A stretch of 5,102 bases of DNA from Gammaproteobacteria bacterium (GTDB lineage: Bacteria; Pseudomonadota; Gammaproteobacteria; Steroidobacterales; Steroidobacteraceae), in contig JAFAVO010000259.1 of the NCBI GenBank assembly GCA_019242385.1, positions 1 through 5,102 on the forward strand, read 5' to 3'. Each line of letters starts with the position of its first letter. Position 1 is the stretch's first letter. This document shows, piece after piece, positions 1 through 5,102 of this stretch. The translations under genes were made by a program, and so were the position numbers. Below the pieces are notes generated by a model. The model ran no database searches. It saw nothing but the letters and a program-made list of their open reading frames with translations, and was not told the DNA's origin.

Positions 1-849
1 GAGCACGTGCGCCTTGATTACCTGCCGCATACCGTGCTCGTCGACTGCACCGCGAGCGCAGGCGTGGCTGCGCACTATGCCGACTGGCTGGCGGCAGGCA
101 TTCACATCGTGACCCCGAACAAGAAGGCCAATAGCGGCGATTACGCCTATTACCAGCGCCTGCAGAGCGCGCGGCGCGCCGGCTCCTCCCATTACCTCTA
201 CGAGGCGACGGTCGGTGCGGGACTGCCGATCGTGCAGACGCTGCGTGACCTGGTGCAGACGGGTGATGAGATCAGCGGCATCGAGGGCATCTTCTCGGGC
301 ACGCTCGCTTACCTGTTCAACATCTACGACGCCCAGCGTGGATTTGCCCACATCGTGCAGGACGCCCGGGCGCGCGGCTTCACCGAGCCCGATCCGCGCG
401 ATGATCTCTCCGGGCAGGACGTGGCGCGCAAGCTCATCATTCTCGGACGCGAGATGGGTCTGCCGCTGGAGCTGCGCGATGTGAGGATCGAGAGCCTGGT
501 GCCGGCGGAGCTGGTCTCCGGCAGCATCGAGGAATTCATGGCGCATCTGCCGGCGCACGATGCCGCCATGGCGCGGCGGCTGGCGGCGGCGCACACGCGC
601 GGCAAAGTGCTGCGCTACACCGGCAAGCTGACGGCGGCTGGCGAGGCCACGGTTGGCCTGCAGGAGCTCGACGCCCGCCACCCCTTCGCCAACATCGCCC
701 TCACCGACAACGTCGTGCGCTTCGCGACGCGCCGCTATCGTGACAACCCGCTGATCGTGCAGGGTCCCGGCGCCGGGCCCGAGGTGACGGCCGGCGGCGT
801 GTTCGCCGACCTGCTGCGCCTGGCAACGTACCTCGGTGCGCGTCTGTGA
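1..849 (+). CDS. thrA: Homoserine dehydrogenase part of bifunctional aspartokinase/homoserine dehydrogenase (3' portion, 5' end outside window)
   Basis: The NAD(P)H-dependent dehydrogenase half reduces L-aspartate 4-semialdehyde to L-homoserine in the cytoplasm, at the branch leading to threonine. The frame is open from base 1, so the GTG at 7 is an internal Val codon and 282 residues of the C-terminal part are visible. Numbering from the first codon, VDCTASAG (14-21) and TPNKKAN (38-44) close the nucleotide-binding fold. GIFSGTLAYLF (95-105) and FTEPDPRDDLSGQDVARKL (127-145) are the homoserine dehydrogenase signature. Asp140 and Lys144 match the catalytic Asp/Lys pair known from the yeast enzyme. 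The protein ends at GVFADLLRLATYLGARL with no trailing ACT domain. That is typical of AK-HSD fusions such as E. coli ThrA (820 residues); many monofunctional bacterial homoserine dehydrogenases carry an ACT tail. The aspartokinase half is therefore inferred and would lie left of the window. MetL is the alternative fusion, but thrB and thrC directly downstream favour ThrA. The stop overlaps the thrB start. Confidence 0.93.
   Translation, partial: EHVRLDYLPHTVLVDCTASAGVAAHYADWLAAGIHIVTPNKKANSGDYAYYQRLQSARRAGSSHYLYEATVGAGLPIVQTLRDLVQTGDEISGIEGIFSGTLAYLFNIYDAQRGFAHIVQDARARGFTEPDPRDDLSGQDVARKLIILGREMGLPLELRDVRIESLVPAELVSGSIEEFMAHLPAHDAAMARRLAAAHTRGKVLRYTGKLTAAGEATVGLQELDARHPFANIALTDNVVRFATRRYRDNPLIVQGPGAGPEVTAGGVFADLLRLATYLGARL
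846..849 (+). other. thrA/thrB stop-start overlap (GTGA)
   Basis: The GTG start of thrB (846-848) shares bases with the TGA stop of thrA (847-849). No convincing Shine-Dalgarno sequence is visible in the 20 bases upstream. This arrangement is classically associated with translational coupling or re-initiation by ribosomes finishing thrA. A second GTG at 858, in the same frame, could be the real start. Conserved homoserine kinase sequence begins only around 876, so homology does not settle the choice. Confidence 0.65.
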
Positions 850-1787
850 GCGGCGCCGTGCGCGAGCAGGCCAGCGCATTTGCGCCCGCATCCGTCGGCA
901 ACGTGGCGATCGGTTTCGACATCCTCGGCTTTGCCATCGACACACTCGGCGATCGGGTGACCGTCTCCCGGCGCGATGCCCCGGGGGTGGAGGTGAGTGC
1001 GGTGCGCGGGGTCGCGGGCGAGCTGCCGCGCGAGGCCCGGGACAACACCGCCGGCCGGGCACTGCTCGCGCTGCAGGAGGCCTTGCATCCCTCGTTTGGA
1101 TTTCGCGTGGAGATCGACAAGGGCATTCCGCTCGGCTCCGGTCTCGGTGGCTCGGCCGCCTCGGCGGTCGGCGCAGTGGTGGCAGCCAATGCGTTACTGC
1201 CGCAGCCGCTGAGCCGGCTCGAGCTGCTGCAGTTTGCGATGGCGGGCGAAGCGGTCGCGAGCGGCGCACGCCACGCGGACAACATTGCGCCCTCGCTCTT
1301 CGGCGGCCTGGTGCTGACTGTGGGGATCGACCACCCGCGCGTGAAGCAGATTCCGGTCCCATCCGGGATTCGCGCGGTCATCGTGCACCCGCACATGTTC
1401 CTCGCCACGGCCAAGGCACGCGCGATCCTGAAGCTCAGTGTCGAGCTCTCGGACTTCGTGTGGCAGACGGCGCATCTCGCCGGCTTCATCTCCGGCTGCT
1501 ACACCGACGACCTCGACCTCATCCGTGCCTCCTTCGAGGACGTGGTGATCGAGCCGCAGCGCGCCGCGCTGATCCCGGGGTTCCAGGAGGTGCGCCGGGG
1601 CGCCATGGAGGCCGGCGCGCTCGGCTGCTCCATCTCCGGTGCCGGACCATCGATGTTCGCCTGGACGCTGGAGGGCACGGTGCCGGCGGTGCTCGCGGCC
1701 ATGCGCCGGGAATTCGCCCGCCAGTCGCTCGCCACCGATCACTGGGTGGTCGAGCTGGCATCACCCGGCGCGCGGCTCATCGAGTGA
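846..1787 (+). CDS. thrB: Homoserine kinase, GHMP family
   Basis: Cytoplasmic kinase that transfers the ATP gamma-phosphate to L-homoserine, giving O-phospho-L-homoserine for ThrC. The 313-residue length is normal for the GHMP-type enzyme (E. coli ThrB has about 310). All three GHMP motifs are present. The N-terminal one is FAPASVGNVAIGFDILGFA (12-30). The ATP-binding glycine/serine loop is IPLGSGLGGSAASAVGA (94-110). The C-terminal glycine loop is GCSISGAGPSMFAW (260-273). GEAVASGARHADNIAPSLFGG (from 134) matches the conserved substrate and metal region, with Glu135 in the position of the catalytic glutamate of E. coli homoserine kinase. It is unrelated to the choline-kinase-like homoserine kinases of some other proteobacteria. 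It overlaps thrA by 4 bases and is followed after 5 bases by thrC, so it is almost certainly co-transcribed. No broken or missing motif is seen. Confidence 0.96.
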   Translation: MSGAVREQASAFAPASVGNVAIGFDILGFAIDTLGDRVTVSRRDAPGVEVSAVRGVAGELPREARDNTAGRALLALQEALHPSFGFRVEIDKGIPLGSGLGGSAASAVGAVVAANALLPQPLSRLELLQFAMAGEAVASGARHADNIAPSLFGGLVLTVGIDHPRVKQIPVPSGIRAVIVHPHMFLATAKARAILKLSVELSDFVWQTAHLAGFISGCYTDDLDLIRASFEDVVIEPQRAALIPGFQEVRRGAMEAGALGCSISGAGPSMFAWTLEGTVPAVLAAMRREFARQSLATDHWVVELASPGARLIE

Positions 1788-1792
1788 CGCCC

Positions 1793-3124
1793 ATGAGTCA
1801 GCTGCCGATGACTGAGCCTTTTCTTTTCAGGAGCTCGCGCGGCCAGGCGCCGCCGTGCACTTTCAGCGAGGCGCTGCTGCAGGGCCTCGCGCCCGATGGC
1901 GGGCTCTACGTCCCGACGCGCTGGCCACGGCTCGGCCCCGCCGCCTTCACCTCCAGTGCACCGTTAGCGGATGTCGCCACGACGCTGCTGACTCCGTTTC
2001 TGGCGCAGGATCGGCTCTCTGGAGAGCTGCCGGCCATCGCGGGTGAAGCGCTGGATTTTCCGGCGCCACTCGTAGCGCTCGACGGTGAGGCCAGGCTCGC
2101 GGTGCTCGAGCTCTTTCATGGACCGACTGCGGCCTTCAAGGATTTCGGTGCGCGCTTTCTCGCCGCGTGCTTTGCACGGTTGCGCCCCGGCGATGGCCGT
2201 ACCGTCACCATTCTGGTAGCGACCTCCGGGGACACCGGCGGTGCCGTGGCTGCTGCCTTCCACGGACGGCCCGGAGTCGAGGTGGCGGTGCTCTTTCCGC
2301 GCGGGCTCGTCTCGCCGACGCAGGAGCGCCAGCTCACCTGCTGGGACGGCAACGTCCGCTCGCTCGCGGTGCGCGGCACCTTCGATGATTGCCAGCGCCT
2401 GGTGAAGGCTGCGTTTCTCGATGCGGAGTTGTGCGCGCGCCGGCGGCTGAGCTCCGCCAACAGCATCAACCTCGGACGCCTGCTGCCACAAAGCAGCTAC
2501 TACGCCGCGGCGAGCCTCGAGGTGTGGCGCCACTACGGCGAGCCGGCTTCCTTCATCATCCCCAGCGGGAATCTCGGCAACGCGCTCGCGTGTCTGTGGG
2601 CGCGTCGGCTGGGGCTGCCGATCGGCGAGGTGCTGCTCGCGCACAATGCCAACCGCACGGTGCCCGAGTTCCTCGCGGGCGGGGAGTGGCGGCCGCGGCC
2701 GAGTGTCGCGACGCTCGCCTCGGCCACGGACGTCGGAGACCCGAGCAACATGGAGCGGCTGCGGGCGCTCTACCCGCAGCTCGAGGAGCTGCGCGCCGCG
2801 CTGAGCGCCTGCTCGGTGAGCGATGAGGAGATTCGGGACCGCATCCGCGCCGGCTACCGCGAGTATGGGCAGATCTGGTGCCCGCATACCGCGACCGCCG
2901 CGGAAGCGTGGGAGCGGCTCAGCCCGGCACGGCGCCGCGAGCGCCGTTGGGTGCTGGTCTCGACTGCGCACCCGGCCAAGTTCCGCGAGATCGTGGAACC
3001 GCTCATCGGCCGCGAGGTGCCGATGCCGCCGACCCTGGCGCGTCTGTTCGCGCGGCCCCTCCAGTGTGTTGAAATCGACGCGACGCTGGCGGCGCTGCGC
3101 GCGGTGCTGTTGGGGGAGGAATAG
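1793..3124 (+). CDS. thrC: Threonine synthase, PLP-dependent
   Basis: PLP enzyme that converts O-phospho-L-homoserine and water to L-threonine and phosphate, the last step of the pathway. At 443 residues it resembles the long form with the N-terminal segment TFSEALLQGLAPDGGLYVP (23-41). LFHGPTAAFKDFGARF (107-122) contains the PLP-binding Lys116. TSGDTGGAVAAAF (144-156) and ANSINLGRLLPQ (222-233) follow. SGNLGNALA (258-266) is the PLP-phosphate loop, more often written SGNFGD or SGNFGN, so Phe-to-Leu is a mild variation. STAHPAKF (390-397) is the conserved C-terminal signature. The ATG at 1793 is chosen because it sits 5 bases after thrB. ATG 1808 is possible and would remove only five residues. 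Upstream there is just a weak GAG at 1782-1784, so coupling to thrB is likely. The frame stays open far upstream, through thrB from 836, but that stretch has no threonine synthase similarity and is an artefact of GC-rich sequence. Confidence 0.96.
   Translation: MSQLPMTEPFLFRSSRGQAPPCTFSEALLQGLAPDGGLYVPTRWPRLGPAAFTSSAPLADVATTLLTPFLAQDRLSGELPAIAGEALDFPAPLVALDGEARLAVLELFHGPTAAFKDFGARFLAACFARLRPGDGRTVTILVATSGDTGGAVAAAFHGRPGVEVAVLFPRGLVSPTQERQLTCWDGNVRSLAVRGTFDDCQRLVKAAFLDAELCARRRLSSANSINLGRLLPQSSYYAAASLEVWRHYGEPASFIIPSGNLGNALACLWARRLGLPIGEVLLAHNANRTVPEFLAGGEWRPRPSVATLASATDVGDPSNMERLRALYPQLEELRAALSACSVSDEEIRDRIRAGYREYGQIWCPHTATAAEAWERLSPARRRERRWVLVSTAHPAKFREIVEPLIGREVPMPPTLARLFARPLQCVEIDATLAALRAVLLGEE
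3115..3120 (+). promoter_or_regulatory. Shine-Dalgarno site for the NERD-like gene, inside the thrC 3' end
   Basis: GGAGGA lies within the last codons of thrC. Five bases separate the GGAGG core from the GTG at 3125, which is good spacing. It is the best ribosome binding site among the plus-strand junctions here and supports GTG 3125 as the true start. It also suggests that this gene is translated with more independence than thrB or thrC. Confidence 0.7.
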
Positions 3125-3724
3125 GTGGAGCAGCTGAGAAACCTGCCGCCGGTGGCGTGGCTGCTGATCGGCGCCGCCGCGCTCGTTGGCTTTCTCACCT
3201 TCTGGGCCTGGAGCTGGTACAGCGGCTATCGTGCCCGCAAGACGCTGTATGCCGCCGTCACCGCGGGCGCTGCCGATCACCTGAGCGATTCACTGGTGCC
3301 CGATGGGATGGGCGGGTCCTTTCACGTCGATTTCCTGCTGCTGACGCTGCGTGGGGTGGTGGTGATCGATCTGCGCAACGTCAAGGGCAACATCTTCGGC
3401 GGCGACCAGATGGCCGAGTGGACCGTCATCGACGGGGCGCGCCGCTTCACCTTCACCAATCCCCAGGGCGCACTCTACGATCGGATCGCGGCGGTCAAGG
3501 CGATCGCCGGCGATGTTCCGGTCGAGGGCCGCATCGTCTTCACGCGCCGCGGCCGCTTCCCCAAGGGGCTGCCGAAGTGGACCCTCATGCTCGATGCCCT
3601 GCGTGCCGAGTTCCCGGCGGCGGACTTCGAGTCGCCGGCGGACACCATCGCGCGCTTTCGCGAGGGCTGGCAGAGTCTGCGCGATGCGGTGAAGCCGAGC
3701 TCGATGGGCCGGCGCGCCCGCTAA
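3125..3724 (+). CDS. Membrane-anchored NERD-like (nuclease-related domain) protein, function unknown
   Basis: A 199-residue protein of unproven function. Residues 8-31 form one hydrophobic N-terminal segment followed by YRARK, consistent with a membrane anchor and a cytoplasmic C-terminal domain. Residues 47-160 read like a NERD domain. They include HVDFLLLTLRGVVVIDLRN (67-85), VKG at 86-88, Trp99 after a short loop, FTNPQGALYDRIAAVK (110-125) and GRIVFTRRGRFP (135-146). NERD belongs by established classification to the PD-(D/E)XK nuclease-like group. Here Asp69 fits the first core acid. The usual E-x-K is D82-L83-R84, with Arg replacing the catalytic Lys, and the usual N-terminal Gly-Glu motif is not evident. 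Nuclease activity is therefore doubtful; a binding or structural role is possible. The GTG start directly abuts the thrC stop (TAGGTG) behind a good Shine-Dalgarno sequence, so it is probably on the thr message. Base composition resembles its neighbours. The gene is convincing; the NERD assignment is made by eye and is moderately sure. Confidence 0.8.
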   Translation: MEQLRNLPPVAWLLIGAAALVGFLTFWAWSWYSGYRARKTLYAAVTAGAADHLSDSLVPDGMGGSFHVDFLLLTLRGVVVIDLRNVKGNIFGGDQMAEWTVIDGARRFTFTNPQGALYDRIAAVKAIAGDVPVEGRIVFTRRGRFPKGLPKWTLMLDALRAEFPAADFESPADTIARFREGWQSLRDAVKPSSMGRRAR

Positions 3725-3728
3725 GCAC
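3725..3728. other. Four-base gap between convergent genes, no terminator seen
   Basis: Only GCAC separates the TAA of the NERD-like gene (3722-3724) from the TGA of the peptidase on the opposite strand (3729-3731). No GC stem followed by a T tract is visible on either strand within about 60 bases of the junction. The GC-rich GGGCCGGCGCGCCC at 3706-3719 could form at most a short stem and lacks a T run. Transcription from both sides probably ends inside the opposing gene or by a Rho-dependent route. Confidence 0.6.
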
Positions 3729-5102
3729 TCAGGAGGAGGACAGGACGCGTGCGTGGTCGGCGAGGACCAGGGACACGCACGCCGTCAGCTGCTTCGCGTA
3801 GTCGAGGTGCAGGAACTCGTTGGGACCGTGAGCGTTGGCCTTCGGGCCGAGGACCCCGGTGATGAAGAACTGTGTGCGCGGGAAGCGCTCACCCAGCATC
3901 CCCATGAAGGGGATCGTGCCGCCGCAGCCGATGTGCACCGCAGCCTTCCCATACACGGCGCTCGAGGCACGCCCGATGGACTCCTCGAGCCACGGAGCAA
4001 ACGCCGGCGCGTTCCAGCCGCCGTTGCCCGAGGCGTCCTCGAAGCTCACGCGGGAGCCGTAGGGTGGGTCGCGCTCGAGCGCCTCGCGCACCGCACGCTC
4101 GGCGCGCGCCGCGTCGCAGGTCGGCGGCAGGCGCAGCGACAGCTTGAGCGCAAGCTCCGGCAAGAGCACGTTGCCGGCCGAGCCGACAGGCGGCAGACCC
4201 TCGGCGCCGGTCACGGCGAGCGTGGCGCGCCAGGTGCTGTTGATGATGAGCTCGGTGGGGTCGTTGGACACGGCCTGCACGCCGGGAAGCCAGGGGAGCT
4301 TGCCCGCCACTTCATCGCCGAGCACGCGTGCGGCCGCGCTCGCCTGCGCTCGCCGGTCACGCGGCAGGCTGACCTGCAGCTCATCGAGCAGCACATCGCC
4401 GCTCACGGGATTCTCGATGCGGGCGAGCAGCTGCTCGAGAATGCGAAAGGGTGTCGGCGCGATGCCGGTGGCCATGCCCGAATGCACCCCCTCGGTGAGC
4501 ACGCGCACCCGCAGCGTACCGACGAGATTGCCGCGCAGTGAGGTCGTGCACCACACCTGCTCGTAGTTGCCGCACTCGGCATCGAGACACACCACGAGCG
4601 AGGGCTCACCCAGAGTGTCGCCGAGCGCACTCAGGTGTGCGGGCAGATCGACGCTGCCGCTTTCCTCGCACCCTTCGATGAGCAGCACGCAGCGCGGCAA
4701 CCGCACCTGCTGCTCCTTCAGAGCCGCAATCGCCGTGAGCGAGCTGAAGACGGCATAGCCGTCGTCGGCGGCGCCGCGCCCGTACAGCCTGCCCTCACGC
4801 ACCACCGGTTCCCACGGGCCGAGGCCCGGCAGCCAGCCGGTGAACTCCGGCTGTTTGTCGAGGTGACCGTAGAGCAGGGTGCAACCGGGAATCTCCCCCG
4901 GCACGTCCACGAGCAGCAGCGGCGTGCGTCCCGGAAGGCGCCGCACCTCGACGCGCGCGCCCGGCACCTTCTGCGCGCGGCACCAGTCCGCCATCAGCTG
5001 CACCGCCGACTCCATGAAGCCGTTGCGCTCCCACTGGGGATCGAACATCGGGGACTTGTTGGGGATGCGCACGTAGGCGATCAGCCGGTCCAGGATGGAC
5101 TC
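3729..5102 (-). CDS. M20-family zinc metallopeptidase (N-terminus outside window)
   Basis: Probable di-zinc aminoacyl-peptide or dipeptide hydrolase of the M20 group (COG0624 type); substrate unknown. The frame continues past the GTG at 5072 to the window edge with ESILDRLIAYV before RIPNKSPMFDPQW, so that GTG is internal. The window shows 457 residues, and family length suggests only a few N-terminal ones are missing. Numbering from the edge, metal ligands and catalytic residues are all present. These are His80 and Asp82 in LLYGHLDKQPE, Asp113 in GRGAADDGYA, Glu146-Glu147 in EGCEESGS, Asp174 in CLDAECGNY and His425 in AHGPNEFLH. The dimerisation insert covers roughly 195-355 and contains EGVHSG, whose His207 is the residue expected to reach the partner active site. 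CGGTIPFMGML (393-403) is the late glycine-rich substrate loop. A signal peptide cannot be judged without the start. It converges on the thr operon and is an independent transcription unit. DapE and ArgE are members of the same superfamily, but the RIPNKSP start and HLDKQPE motif fit general M20 peptidases better. Confidence 0.92.
   Translation of the reverse strand, partial: ESILDRLIAYVRIPNKSPMFDPQWERNGFMESAVQLMADWCRAQKVPGARVEVRRLPGRTPLLLVDVPGEIPGCTLLYGHLDKQPEFTGWLPGLGPWEPVVREGRLYGRGAADDGYAVFSSLTAIAALKEQQVRLPRCVLLIEGCEESGSVDLPAHLSALGDTLGEPSLVVCLDAECGNYEQVWCTTSLRGNLVGTLRVRVLTEGVHSGMATGIAPTPFRILEQLLARIENPVSGDVLLDELQVSLPRDRRAQASAAARVLGDEVAGKLPWLPGVQAVSNDPTELIINSTWRATLAVTGAEGLPPVGSAGNVLLPELALKLSLRLPPTCDAARAERAVREALERDPPYGSRVSFEDASGNGGWNAPAFAPWLEESIGRASSAVYGKAAVHIGCGGTIPFMGMLGERFPRTQFFITGVLGPKANAHGPNEFLHLDYAKQLTACVSLVLADHARVLSSS

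Noticed and set aside
701..1489. A 262-codon minus-strand open frame over the thrA/thrB junction.
   Set aside because: The composition is Ser/Ala/Arg/Pro-rich with no motif, and it lies fully antisense to two convincing enzymes.
836..1792. The thrC frame stays open upstream through all of thrB, giving an apparent 762-residue protein.
   Set aside because: The upstream part is Arg/Gly/Ala-rich low-complexity translation of a GC-rich gene in the wrong frame. The homoserine kinase motifs lie in the other frame, and threonine synthase similarity begins only after 1793.
1964..3280. A 438-codon open frame on the minus strand, antisense to thrC.
   Set aside because: It is antisense to a gene with intact threonine synthase motifs, its translation has no recognisable family motif, and long antisense open frames are expected at this GC content.
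3706..3719. A GC-rich near-palindrome at the end of the NERD-like gene as a possible terminator.
   Set aside because: The stem is short, lies in coding sequence and is not followed by a T tract, and such GC runs are frequent throughout this window.
3731..3740. AGGAGGAGGA looks like a strong Shine-Dalgarno or a short repeat.
   Set aside because: On the minus strand it encodes the C-terminal Ser-Ser-Ser of the peptidase, and no supported plus-strand gene begins just downstream.
3753..4541. A 262-codon plus-strand open frame opposite the peptidase gene.
   Set aside because: It is a shadow of the M20 coding strand; its translation is rich in Arg, Ala, Gly and His without domain signatures, whereas the minus strand holds every M20 metal ligand.
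1..5102. Search for tRNAs, rRNA, CRISPR repeats, transposon ends, riboswitches or a thr leader attenuator.
   Set aside because: Nearly every base is inside a supported coding gene. No repeat arrays, inverted-repeat ends or tRNA-like folds stood out by eye, and any thr leader would lie upstream of thrA, outside the window.

Overview
The window is GC-rich, densely coding chromosomal DNA. It carries the downstream part of a threonine biosynthesis operon, one small membrane-anchored protein gene behind it, and a convergent M20 peptidase gene. The order thrA-thrB-thrC, with a homoserine dehydrogenase that ends without a C-terminal ACT domain (as in aspartokinase-homoserine dehydrogenase fusions), points to a high-GC gammaproteobacterium. 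Lineages such as Xanthomonadales, Nevskiales or Chromatiales are plausible, but this is inferred from gene order and protein character, not from a database search.

Layout. Positions 1-849 (+) are the 3' part of thrA, truncated by the left edge. Positions 846-1787 (+) are thrB (homoserine kinase), starting at a GTG that overlaps the thrA stop. Positions 1793-3124 (+) are thrC (threonine synthase), 5 bases after thrB. Positions 3125-3724 (+) encode a 199-residue protein with one N-terminal membrane segment and a NERD-like (nuclease-related) domain; its GTG start directly abuts the thrC stop. Positions 3729-5102 (-) are an M20-family metallopeptidase converging on the operon, with its N-terminus beyond the right edge. 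The only noncoding bases are 1788-1792 and 3725-3728, so there is no room for RNA genes, mobile elements or a dedicated promoter region.

Function. ThrA reduces aspartate semialdehyde to homoserine, ThrB phosphorylates it, and ThrC converts O-phosphohomoserine to threonine. The tight spacing suggests one polycistronic message with translational coupling. The NERD-like protein shares that message by position but has no evident link to threonine synthesis. Its nuclease-type signature carries Arg where the family normally has the catalytic Lys, which makes it the least ordinary item here. The peptidase is a separate unit.

I found no sign of a novel multi-gene system, phage, CRISPR, transposon or defence island. 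The region looks like ordinary core metabolism with one poorly characterised passenger gene.
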